Assembly: GCA_020726505.1 (NCBI GenBank)
Contig: JAHLEZ010000006.1
Span: 2,666,001-2,730,000, forward strand
Direction of reading: 5' to 3'
DNA from: Leptodontidium sp. MPI-SDFR-AT-0119
Lineage: Eukaryota > Ascomycota > Leotiomycetes > Helotiales > Leptodontidiaceae
DNA length: 64,000 nucleotides
Below are positions 46,718-57,283 of the stretch, one piece after another. Numbering within the stretch: position 1 is the first letter of the stretch; each line of letters opens with the position of its first letter. Below the pieces are notes generated by a model. That model did not search any database, was not told the origin of the DNA, and saw only the letters and a program-made list of their open reading frames with translations. A program made the translations under genes and the position numbers.

Positions 46718-47222
46718 CGTGGAACAAATTGAAGTGGATTGTTTGTTTGGGAATCTCGACCACCACTATCCTGAAGTCTTACTTGAAGACAAGATGCAAG
46801 CCTCTGCAGGGTATGTCTCCAAAGTACGCCAGAACCATCGTTGGACATTCTCGGGTGCGATAGTCACAAATCATGCATCCGGCTCCGACATTGCTTGTTG
46901 TTTGGGGACAGTGGCAAGCACGGTCCGGGTCAGCCGTCCCCCCTTACCCCGCGAAACCGGTCCGCGCAGTGACACCAAGGAGACAACCATGGGGTTATGC
47001 AATGACGGAGATGATGCACAGAGCGCGATGATAGAACATCTGGGGTTTGCTGAGCCGTCCTCATGTCCCTTTGATAGTAAAGTGGGGTTTAGATCTTTCC
47101 GAATATCCAGCCAATAATCACTGTCCCTGACGATAAACATTTCACAATAAACAGACCAGGTTCCTTCTTTCACATTCTCTACATCGTTTGAATTGCAATT
47201 TCTTCTTTGCCCTCTCTTGGAC
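46718..47222. promoter_or_regulatory. Bidirectional promoter, carboxylase beta / acyl-CoA ligase
   Basis: 505 bp between divergent starts. CGGTCCG at 46921-46927 and 46958-46964, the first within CACGGTCCGGGTCAGCCG, which shares TCCGGGTCA with the dehydrogenase promoter. Candidate sites for the cluster regulator. Confidence 0.5.
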
Positions 47223-49164
47223 ATGTCAGATCAAAGTATTGAAGAAACATTTGCTACGCAAAATGGCAAAGTGACAGATTCCACAAAGCCATCCATCCTC
47301 GTCGGCGAATCAACCTCACCACTTTGGGACCTTACTCTGACTCAGTTACTCCAAAAGCAAGTCGAACTCAATCCGTCGAGAGAGTGTGTAGTGTTCCCTG
47401 AATCTAGATATCGGGCCTCTTATAGCGAACTCTATGAAACGACATTGGGAGTTGCAAAAGGGTTACGGGCGATTGGAATAGGCAACGGTGACAGAGTTGG
47501 AATATTGGCTGGGAATATACCGGCCTATGTTGAGCTGTTCTTTGCAGTGTCACATGTGGGCGGGATTTTTGTTGTCCTCAACACAACTTATACACCTCAT
47601 GAGCTTCAATCTGCTTTGAAACATTCAGGTTTGCTTCCCCGTTGTGTTGACAATATCCATTGTATTCTGACAACGAGTAGGATGCAAAGCCTTGTTCTTA
47701 TCGACCTCGATTGGAAAGACTACAACCGCCGGAATGTTTGATATGCTGGAAAGCACGCGGGGAGATCGATTACCGGAACTTAAAACTGTTATCTCATTGA
47801 AGGGCTCGGCTGGAAGATGCATCCGCACCTACCATGAGTTTCGGCAGGCTGGAGACGCTATTTCAGACGCAGAACTTCAATCAATAATGAGGTTTCAATC
47901 TGCAGATCAAGTTTGCAATCTTCAGTTCACAAGTGGCACGACGGGGACACCAAAAGCAGCCATGCTTACACACTCGTAGGGGCGAATTCTTGAACACCTG
48001 GGTGCTTGCTAACTCCTCGCAGCAATATCGTCAATAACGGAAGGTTCGTAGGCGACAGAATGCGACTGACCCCTCGCGACATTATATGTTGCCCACCGCC
48101 ACTTTTCCACTGTTTTGGTTTGGTACTAGGACTCCTCGCTGTGGTGACACACGGAGGTTGTATTGTCTTCCCAAGCGAGACTTTCCAGCCTTCGTCCGTG
48201 TTGAAGGCGGTCGCGGCAGAGAAATGTACAGGCCTGCATGGAGTTCCAGCGATGTTTTCTGCGCAATTGGAACTTCTCAAAGATACAAGTATGGACTTGT
48301 CGTCGCTCCGAACAGGGATAGCAGCAGGGTCGTCAGTGCCTCGGAAGATGATGGCCGATCTCAGAGAGAAAATGAATTTGAAAGAGATAACGAGTACATA
48401 TGGTGAGTACAGATGCGCATTGATCGGAACTAATTTACTGATGACTACAGGAATGACGGAGACATCTCCAGGGTCCTTCATGTCGTACACAGATGATCCA
48501 GTAGAAAAACGGCTCACCACTGTTGGAAAGATCCTACCACACACGAAGGCAAAAGTGGTGGATTCAAGAGGAGAGACTGTTCCAATCGGGACACGAGGAG
48601 AACTGCTCGTATCTGGATTTCAACTGCAGACAGGATATTGGAGGAACCCAAAGCAAACGGCCGAGGCAATGCAAGCTGATACAGACGGATTTATCTGGAT
48701 GAAAACGGGCGACGAAGCAATGTTTGATTCAGAAGGGTATTGTAGCATCACTGGTCGGATCAAAGACATGGTCATTCGAGGTGAAACTTTCTCTATCGGT
48801 TGCAGATTACGTTTACTCACACCTCATAGGCGGAGAAAATATATTCCCATTGGAGATTGAGGAGAGACTTATTCAACATCCGTCGATTGTCCAAGCCAGC
48901 GTCGTAGGCTTACCGGATGACAAGTATGGCGAAGTGGTGTCTGCGTTTCTACAGCCACGGGTAACAGAGCAGCGCCCATCAGGGGATCAGTTGAGGGAAT
49001 TTGTCAGACAGTCACTTGGATGGCATAAAGCGCCAGTACACATTTTTTGGCTCGAGCAAGGGGAAGATTTTCCGAAGACTGGAAGTGGGAAGGTTCAGAA
49101 GCATGTCCTGAGAGCGCAGGGGGCAGCGAGAATAAAGCGCTCAGGGCGTATATCAAAGCTGTGA
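47223..49164 (+). CDS. AMP-forming acyl-CoA ligase, PTS1 (cluster gene 6)
   Basis: Activates a free carboxylic acid to its CoA thioester through an acyl-adenylate. Five exons (47223-47628, 47681-47975, 48023-48402, 48451-48780, 48830-49164) give 581 residues. Motifs: LQFTSGTTGTPKAAMLTHSN (phosphate loop), PPPLFHCFG, TSTYGMTETSPGSF, MKTGDEAMFDSEGYC, GRIKDMVIRGGENIFP and the C-terminal catalytic lysine loop DFPKTGSGKVQKH. This is the 4-coumarate/medium-chain acyl-CoA ligase branch of the ANL superfamily. It ends GRISKL, a strong PTS1. It provides the entry step of the cluster; the acid it takes is not visible from sequence. Confidence 0.92.
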
Positions 49165-50114
49165 AAGTCTTAGACTAAGAATGAATGTTAGATGTCAATC
49201 CTCATCTTTCCTAGATAAGTTCTCGTGCCACGTAAAATACTCAATATTTGTCTGGGGCAACAACACGTGCACGGTATGCCAATCAAGAAAGAGCTCCTCA
49301 AGAGACGCCTTTTACTTTTTAACCTCGACGCAATATAGCTAGCTTCATTGAGCCTGAAGTCTCTGAATTACCACACTTTTCTGTATCCACTTCGTTCACA
49401 TTTTAGAATACGTTATTTAGGTTCTCGGCTTGCAAATGAGCGGAGTCCACCCCAGATATCCGGGCCAGCTGAGAGGCACCCAGATAGATTTTAGCATCGG
49501 CGAAAGAGAATCAAGGCAAATAGCACACCTTGCATGTCTCATGAATCCTACGTAGACAAAGTATTGGGCGATCCGGCTTCCACACGGCATCACGGTCCGG
49601 GCCCGTGGACTAACCGAGGACTCGCTTAAGCGCCCCTTTTCGAGAATTCAACAAACGAGGGCTAGCGTCTTTTCCCAATCCACAAGATTGGTAGCTGCTC
49701 CGCTTTTTGATGGGCTTATCGAAATATGGATCATACTTGGTAAATGCTGAAAATAATATACTTTCACAGTTTGTGCGGCTTTTAGATAGCTCTACAAATC
49801 CAGAGTTCCACAGCGAATTATCTTCCAAGTTCACAATGCTTTACCTCCCGAACAAGTAAGGCTGTGGCAAAGTGCACAGATAACAGAGGTACATTTTTCA
49901 CCCTTGATAGGAAGTATTCCTAGTCATCCGGGTGTGGAAATCTCCAGAGATCGACGATGCGGGGTAATTCCAAGCAACCGACTCTCGTGCACCCCCGCTT
50001 TCCCACACTCCCACTCAACATACTGTATATATATCTGCCAATATCTTGGCCATGATACAAGCTTTCCACATCACATTCCTATTTTCAGCCACATTCTAAC
50101 AAGAAAGCACAACG
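49165..50114. other. Ligase 3' flank and acetate carrier promoter
   Basis: No gene seen. One more CGGTCCG palindrome lies at 49593-49599, about 520 bp upstream of the carrier start. Whether it belongs to the cluster regulon is open. Confidence 0.45.
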
Positions 50115-51161
50115 ATGTCGCAAACAAACTCTGAGCTTGGCACCGTGCCGAACGGTCAATCAACAAACGGTACGAGCAACGACAATATCAAGCAAACGCA
50201 TCAACAAATCGACAATCTCCATCGATATGCCACTCATAACAGCGTGGCAATTCCAATGGATGTCTACGAGAAGATGTACTTGAACCCAGAGACTCGGGTC
50301 AAGGGTCAGTTGCGAAACACATTTGCGAATCCTACCCCCGCTGTGAGTGTCACCTAGACCCAAATATATCCCCACTGATATCCCCACTGACATCATCTGC
50401 AGAGCCTTGATGGGATTCCTCGTTGCATCTGCACCTCTTGGGTGCGCATTGATGGGATGGCGTGGATCTGGAGGAGGTGGCGCCGCTACAATCGGTGTAT
50501 TCTACTTCTTCGGAGGCATGCTGCAGATTATCGGCAGCGTCATGGAGTGGATCATTGGCAACACATTCTCCTTCGTAGTCTTTGGCTCTTATGGAGCATT
50601 CTGGCTTGCACTTGGAGCAACACTGCAGCCATCCTACAATGCTGAGGGTGCTTACACTAGTGGCCTGACGGGAGCAGAGGCCGCTGCTGGGCAGGCTGAA
50701 TTCCTGTCGTCCTTTGGTAAATATTTTCCCAACTCTGCTCGGAAAAGACTAACACGTCGGCAGCTTTCTACCTCGTGGTCGTGGGGATCATTACATTCAT
50801 GTACTTCCTCTGCGCTTTCAGAACTAATGTGGTGTTCTTGATTATCTTTTCCCTACTCGACATCGCTCTATTCCTTCTCGCCGGTGCGTACTGGGAGCTC
50901 GCGGAGGGGAATACAGCGCGAGGAGCCAAGCTTGAAGAGGTGACAGCCCCGCGTTTGCTCGATTTTGAAATGAGCTTGACTAATGTTTTGCAAAAGGCCG
51001 CAGGAGCATTTGTCTTTGCTTTCTGCATCTTCGGATTTTATCTGCTTTTCGTCCAACTCATTGCCTCATTGGATTTCCCCTTCTCGCTTCCGGTTTGGGA
51101 CCTGTCAACGAGAGTTCCGAGCGCGACGGACAAACGCCATGCGGCGGAAGGAAGACCTTGA
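50115..51161 (+). CDS. GPR1/FUN34/YaaH-family acetate carrier
   Basis: Plasma-membrane acetate/short monocarboxylate carrier (Ady2/AcpA type). The N terminus is polar; the family box is NPTPAV/LMGFLVASAPLGC, followed by six hydrophobic helices including GGMLQIIGSVMEWIIGNTFS, FGSYGAFWLALGA and VVVGIITFMYFLCAFRTNVV. Exon 3 starts at 50764 after a 47-bp intron. Intron 1 is awkward: the strong donor GTGAGT (50343) and acceptor TCTGCAG (50402) leave the frame off by one; using GTGTCA (50347) and AGAG (50404) gives an open 313-residue protein. It lies beside the cluster whose products are acetyl-CoA and acetoacetate, which could be meaningful or chance. Confidence 0.85.
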
Positions 51162-51641
51162 GATCCCGAAGGAAAATAGTTCGGCTTCACCTGGGTTGTG
51201 CTATTGGAAAATTAAATGTAGAAGTGAACCGGATTCTATACCAGGCTTTGTAATTCTGTAGTGGCAAGCGAGACGAATGACAAATTTGGAGGTATAAGTT
51301 CCTGGGTTATATTGCTTGAGGTGGTTATTTTTCGCTATTATACGGCCATATTACCGATATTTGGCCCCTTTGGCTCCAACCTAATCGTGTATTTTTGCGT
51401 CATGCTTAAAGATCTCATATGTGAAGTCCAAATTCTTAGGCTTATTGGCCAATGGTTGCAGCACAACTCACCCTGTGATGCTACGAAAAGCAATTGAGTC
51501 TCGAGGAAGTTGATTCGAAGAATTAAATCCTGGTCATTCACGAGCTGACTGAATTATATGCCTTCTTAAGTCTGTCTTTCCGACGAGGAGCGCTTCCAAT
51601 ATAGGCCACGCTCCAACTCTGCGTTGTGTAATTTATATTAC
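51162..51641. other. Intergenic, convergent 3' flanks
   Basis: Between the acetate carrier (plus) and the HET gene (minus). No gene seen. Confidence 0.5.
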
Positions 51642-53909
51642 TCAGTACATGATTGTGTTTAGGTCGAGGCCAATCGTGAGGGTTAACCAGTCTTCAGATG
51701 TAAACATAGATTTGCCAGATATGGTGGATGATCGTGTTGGTGATTCGGGCCCAAAGATAGGCCCGAACGGATCATCACTCGACTCCCTAGCTAAATTCCA
51801 CTCGCCGTTTGCCGATCGACCCAAACAGACTTCTCCCACTAGCCTATAATCTCCCATTGGGCTCTTTCTAAGCAATACTGGTAAAGAAGAGTGATCCAAA
51901 TCGTATATCTCATCTCTTGGTCTGGCTCCGTCACAGGCCATGATCAGATCATCGTCATTCGTGACTGCGAACCGAAGAGGAAATTCTGGATACGTGTCCA
52001 GACTTTTCAAAACAAGTTCCCAATATCGAAACGCTGCAATGGGTGGCATTCCTGGGTTTGGTGATGGGGGGACTTCGACAGGTGATGGGCTTGGTGAGGC
52101 AAGAGTTTCTGTTACTGCGGTTTGACGTTTTCCATCAATGGCACCGATATCCCCCCCTTGAACTGTTGGAGATGCTTTAATAGGCGTCCCTCGCTGGAAT
52201 TGCTTCTTTGGTGGTGGCACGGGCGGAGACAAAGGCGGAGATGATCTTGGTCTTCTGACCAATTCTCGCCTGGGCAGAGAGAGTGTGGTCTTGTCATGTG
52301 CCGGGGATGCAAATTGTCGCCCGAGAGAATCTCCAGACTCAATTGTGCTGCTTTCTGAGCTTCTAGAAGAGTTATACTCTTTGGCCCAATGCCAGATAGG
52401 GTCTTGTATAACCACCCTCCCCAGCCGATACAAAACTTCGCATATGGGGACAAAATTGTAGTTGACCGATGGCATGCCCTTATCGGCATCTCGAATCATC
52501 CGTGCAAGTGCGTCTGTGAGGTCTGTTGATCCGAGCGAGGTCTCCAAGTGCTCACCAGTAAGGAATTTTCCACTGATCATAGATTGAAATGTATTCATCA
52601 AGTTCAAAGCTCTGTTGTTGATCTCACCCCGGGCTGAAAAGACACTGGTCCTTCTCCTTGGAGACTTGACAGATGAAAATCCCTGGCCCTCAACTGTGTT
52701 AATGGTTGCAATGTGACGTCCGCGAATACGAATCTTTGATCCTAGCAGCTCATGGCTTTGAAGTAATGCGTCTGGCGACTTTTTGGCCCGCGAAGCTAGC
52801 CAAGGTGGAACGTTATATGCAATGTCATTCCAATCCACTGCCCAATGAGGCATCTTTGGGAATCGGTATGCCAAAGGTGCCCATCGCGAAAGTAGCAAGA
52901 CATTGGTCTGTCGCCTTGATTGAATTATAGCCTTCGTTAGATTCAGCCATATCTGCTCTATGCTTTCGGTGTATGTTGGCGTCGGTATCAGATCAGATCC
53001 GTCACTGGTAAGCCCCAGCAAAGCGTAGACCTTGTCTCTTTCATCTTTTGCCAAGGAGTATCGACTTTGCATTATCGCTTCATATAGTGACATGCGATTG
53101 AAAGCTCCCGGCCCGCGCTGCTCCTGAATTCTGAAATTGATAATTGCATCCAGCAGACTTCGAGTGCGAGCCGAAACGTCGGCGGCCTTGTGAGAAACGT
53201 AGAGTAACGCATTCAGGTCCAGTTGAAGATCCCCGCATTTGATTGTTAAACGCCTAGCTTTTGAAATCTCTTGGATAATCCATGCCCGCTCCCAGTACGG
53301 GCGGGAAAGTAGTTCTCGAAGGCCTTGCAAAGCACGTGCCGGAAAGGTGTGATCTTTGACAGCATCTCGGAACGCAACTTCATTCGCTGCCATGGAGTTA
53401 TCCGACGTTCTAAGACTCTCTGTAAATGGGTTCATCCATGAAATATTTCTCCCTCGCAAAAAAGACTCGGCGGATCTTCTTATTCGACGATCCGCAAGCA
53501 GGTCAGCGGCGTACTTTGAATAACGGGCTTCATTTCCAAGCCAGACCACCGTTTGTTCGGCCTGTGAATAGATCTGCCCCATCCGCATGATTTGATAGCT
53601 CTTTTCGTACAGGTTGCTCTGGTCTATACATATGGCATCGGCCCATATGTGGTCGCCAACCTCAAGCCCGGCATTGAAGAGAGCCTCGGCGAGATTTTTG
53701 GACACTTCAACGCTCCTGCCGTCGACTTCGATGGTGGAAATCTGCAATGTATCACCCCAGCAGTAAGATAACGCATCATACTTGGGTGGGTTGTTGAGCG
53801 AGGCTATCGAGATTTCGAATCGGATGGGCTCAGTGATCTGCGTGGGTCGTTCTGCAAGGCGAAGGAAGCGTGTCTCAAAACGCGCGAAGTCCAATTGCGT
53901 GTATTCCAT
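51642..53909 (-). CDS. HET-domain protein
   Basis: Intronless, 755 residues from the ATG at 53909 (MEYTQLDFARFETRFLRL); the open frame extends further upstream but without family sequence. The HET domain (about 20-190) shows the three conserved blocks: YDALSYCWGD, VGDHIWADAICIDQSN with YQIMRMGQIYSQAEQTVVWLG, and later RPYWERAWIIQEISKARRL. A DKVYALLGLTSDG block follows near 320, and the C-terminal third is Pro/Ser-rich (SPSPVEVPPSPNPGMPP) with no further known domain. HET domains trigger cell death on heterokaryon or non-self recognition. Its partner is unknown; the neighbour is a caspase-like/ubiquitin-like protein. Confidence 0.9.
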   Translation of the reverse strand: MEYTQLDFARFETRFLRLAERPTQITEPIRFEISIASLNNPPKYDALSYCWGDTLQISTIEVDGRSVEVSKNLAEALFNAGLEVGDHIWADAICIDQSNLYEKSYQIMRMGQIYSQAEQTVVWLGNEARYSKYAADLLADRRIRRSAESFLRGRNISWMNPFTESLRTSDNSMAANEVAFRDAVKDHTFPARALQGLRELLSRPYWERAWIIQEISKARRLTIKCGDLQLDLNALLYVSHKAADVSARTRSLLDAIINFRIQEQRGPGAFNRMSLYEAIMQSRYSLAKDERDKVYALLGLTSDGSDLIPTPTYTESIEQIWLNLTKAIIQSRRQTNVLLLSRWAPLAYRFPKMPHWAVDWNDIAYNVPPWLASRAKKSPDALLQSHELLGSKIRIRGRHIATINTVEGQGFSSVKSPRRRTSVFSARGEINNRALNLMNTFQSMISGKFLTGEHLETSLGSTDLTDALARMIRDADKGMPSVNYNFVPICEVLYRLGRVVIQDPIWHWAKEYNSSRSSESSTIESGDSLGRQFASPAHDKTTLSLPRRELVRRPRSSPPLSPPVPPPKKQFQRGTPIKASPTVQGGDIGAIDGKRQTAVTETLASPSPSPVEVPPSPNPGMPPIAAFRYWELVLKSLDTYPEFPLRFAVTNDDDLIMACDGARPRDEIYDLDHSSLPVLLRKSPMGDYRLVGEVCLGRSANGEWNLARESSDDPFGPIFGPESPTRSSTISGKSMFTSEDWLTLTIGLDLNTIMY

Positions 53910-54502
53910 GACCGGGATTGGACGAAGCTGCCTAGTACTTGTACAGGTAGTGGGCTTGTAGACAGCGTGAAGATTGACATGGTTTACTTTCCTCGTAGAG
54001 TGAGAAGGAGTGCGGCTGAACATTAGCCAGAGGTAGATACTGTAAGGATCGTGCAATTCAGCCTGACATTACCCCGCATGTGAATGGCCCAATCATGAGA
54101 GACTACAACGACATCGAGCAGCTGGAAGTTCTCGTACTGTAACACGACCTGTTGCTAATGAATGAAATTCTCTTTCCTATACGAAGGGGATTTGGATGAA
54201 GAGCACAGCAACGGAGCAAGACTTGGATAGGGACTTGGTTTGGAATAAGACCATGAGGATTAGACATTTCTAGCTTAGTAGCTCGTCATTTATATTATTT
54301 GTTATGAAAAATGCAGATCTAGAATCTTGCGTCCAAGCTTTCCGTCTTCTTTAGAAAAGACATTCACGTTATTATCTCAATTCAAGAAATGCAATCTTGC
54401 GTAAATGAATTCTGCTTTGGCACCTATCACTACGAAAAAGTCCCTGAAAGCACAACTCCACCCGAAAAGCGCAGTTAACAACCCAAACCAAGTACTTAGT
54501 CA
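53910..54502. other. Intergenic
   Basis: HET gene promoter and 3' flank of the caspase-like gene. No gene seen. Confidence 0.5.
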
Positions 54503-57283
54503 TTAATCATCAACCAACACTTCCTCCTCCTCCTCCTCCTCACTCTCCCCGCCAACCTCCTTCCCACCCTTCTCCTCCTTCAACTTCCTAACCTCCTCAA
54601 CAAACTTCCTCCCATACTCATTCAACATCTCCATCCCTTTATCCCTAAACCTAACCTCCACCAAATTCCTTCCCGTACTTCCCACTTTCCCAACCGCAAA
54701 CACCCTCTTGACTTTAATCATCAGATTCAACAATTCCATTGCTTTTGCTTGATCATCGACACTCCGCTCTGTTTCGGCGTAGGAGGATCTAGAGCAGGAG
54801 GATCGTCGTGAAAGTCTGGGCCTGCCAGCGATTTCTTCGTGGAGTAAGACAACCTCTTCATCTGTTTTGGGTGCGGTTCTGTTGAAGATGAATCCTGGTG
54901 GTGGTGGAGGTGGCGGAGGGACAAACCGACCTCCTCCTGATGCCGGCGGGGGTTTGAAGCCAGGCGGCGGTGGTGGTGGAGGTGGTGGAGGTCCTCCTCT
55001 ACTCCCAATCCTAGCACCAGGCCAAGGTACAGCTTGTCCTGGGGGCAATGGCGGTCCCTTGAACTGCTGCGGCGGAGGGGGAGGCGGAGGAGGAGGAGGA
55101 GGAGGCGGTCCAACATGCATGCCCGGTTTTTGACGCTCAGCACGAGGGACGGGCAAGGGATATCTTGGGGCGCAAAAAGGAGGAGGAGGAGGTGGTGGTG
55201 GTGGTGGACCAGACTTGGGAGGTCCAGGTAACGGCCACATGTGCATTATGACCTGCCATCCAGGCTCGACCAGCGTCTCCCAAACCTGTGGTAAGATGAT
55301 CTCACCACTTAAACCTCCATTGGCACATATTAGATCGTAATGACCCTCATTGACGTGTGGACCTAGGATATCGACATGTAGGAATGCTTGTCTGATGAGT
55401 TCCTCAACGCCCTGAGTACCAAATTAAGATATCTGACATGGAGAATATTGGGAGGGTTAAGACTTACATTCCAAGTCGCAGCGATATGAAAGGGAAAACA
55501 GAATTTTCTTCCAACCGCATCCTTGAATTTAATCGGTGCTTTTGTCTTGACAGGCTCTTCCTCGATATCACATCTCTGCTTGTTAAAGGGATTAGCCTGT
55601 GCCAGTGCTTTCGCCACCGCGGCCTCTTTCTCAATCTCAGCTTTCCGCAACCATTCTTCTTTCTCCCTCCTCAAGCTCGCCAATTCCCTCGCAGCTAGTT
55701 CAGCCTCAACACGTCTTTGAACTTCCCTCTCAATTTCCCGTTCATCTCGCTGTGTCTTCACACCCTGGCCTTCCGGAGCAGAGGCATGGATAGGAACAGG
55801 TGGTTCGACTCCAATATCTTGCAAATTCCCCGAGTCAACAAACCCAATGAACGAATATGCCGCATTCTCGGGCAGCATATCCCACACAAGGAAAGGCAAG
55901 CTCATGATCAAGAGTGTGGATGTGGTGGAGCTTTTGTAGACTGCTTCGATGGCGACGGGTTCTGGACCGCTGGGTATATCTCGGAGCCACTCTGCCCATT
56001 CCCAAACGTTATCGGCGTTGTCGTTGTCGGATGGAAAGTAGTTCTCTTCGAGACAGACGGAGAGGAGAACGCGTGGGTGTTTGGTTTCTTTTCCCTCTCC
56101 CATTGGGTTGTTCAACAGTCGAGTGGATTGCGCGTGATGTAATTGTGTGGGACGACGACATTTGTCCCATCCGCTTGTCGCTCTAGGAGCCTTCGAGGAC
56201 GTTGTGTTTCTACTCTTCACCGGAAGTGGAGAAAGCACAATGCTCCGTCGAGGCAACTCATTCGTCAAAAAATGGTGCACTGGAGTCCCCTTCGTCAAAG
56301 GTGCATATATCGGCCGTCCATTCTCATCCGTCACGATATTCCCGTGCGTATTCCTCAGCAACTCAGGTTTTCGATCACGTACAGACTTGACCATCCTCCC
56401 ATGGAGTTCTGCAATGGAGATTGGTGGCCCAGAGAATGCATCTTCGAGTTCCTTAACAAGGTTGTTCGTGAAGGAATGTGGTCCGAGTACCGCGGGGTGT
56501 TGATGGTCCATCCCACATGCTGCGAGGACCTCGGTGACCCCTTGTCCTTCTTGAATGACTGGGCTGGGCAAAAAGGGACTGTCGGATAGCATGAGTACAT
56601 CTGCGTCAGCTTCCACGAACAATCTCTGTATCCCAGCTGATGCCACCGTTGGCGACATGATCGAATCGTTGCTACATATCATCAGCAAAAATAACTCAAT
56701 CCAAAGAGATCACAAAATCCACTACTCACGCAGCCCAAATACCTCCCTCTCTTCCCCCACTCCTAACACACCCAGCATAACAAAGCACCAACAAGTTTCC
56801 CTCCCCATCACCACTCTCCACGAAACTTTCCACCCTCCACTTCAACGCCTCCCCAGACCCACGACTCGGAATCCTAACCTCCTCAACCTCGAAACGATAC
56901 AGACTCGAGAATACATGTTCCAATCTCTTCATGTCTCCCCATATCCCCGGTTGGCCGTCTTCCCAGCTCACCAGCAGGACGTGGACCGCTTGATACGGAC
57001 GTCGTGTCCTTGTCGGTGATTGCATGGGCCATGCGGAATCGATTGCTGATTGGAGGTCCATGGCGAATGTGTCGATCGTTGAGATCGATGAGTCCGTGAA
57101 TGAGGTGTTCTGGGTATGTAATTCAAGACCGGCCTGTAGCATCGCTGCATTCTCGTCTTCCCAGGGCCGACATTTTTCGAGATTGTTTTCGAGTTCGAAT
57201 GATGGGAAATGACTGGTCTCGGAATGGCTATCGTCGGTAGTGGGAGTTAAAATCCTATCATCTGTACTCTCTGTAACAGACAC
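54503..57283 (-). CDS. Degenerate caspase-like protein with ubiquitin-like domain and polyproline tail
   Basis: Three exons identified: about 57283-56730, 56671-55468, 55411-54503, giving 888 residues; the 5' end is unresolved because no in-frame ATG exists at 57283 and the frame is open upstream to about 57395, so a first exon is probably missing. Domains: caspase-like fold with VLLVSWEDGQPGIWGDMKRLE, NLLVLCYAGC, then ADVLMLSDSPF and ACGMDHQHPAVLGPHSFTNN. The catalytic His of YAGH is Cys and the Cys of DCC is SDSP, so it should be inactive. A basic/acidic coiled coil (EREVQRRVEAELAARELA) leads to a ubiquitin-like domain (FKDAVGRKFCFPFHIAATWN, AFLHVDILGPHVNEGHYDLI, MHMWP), four long polyproline runs and a Glu-rich end. 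Likely an adaptor; role unknown. Confidence 0.82.

Noticed and set aside
54867..55133. Plus-strand glycine-rich frame at the polyproline region
   Set aside because: It is the reverse complement of the proline codons (GGG/GGA for CCC/TCC) of the caspase-like gene.
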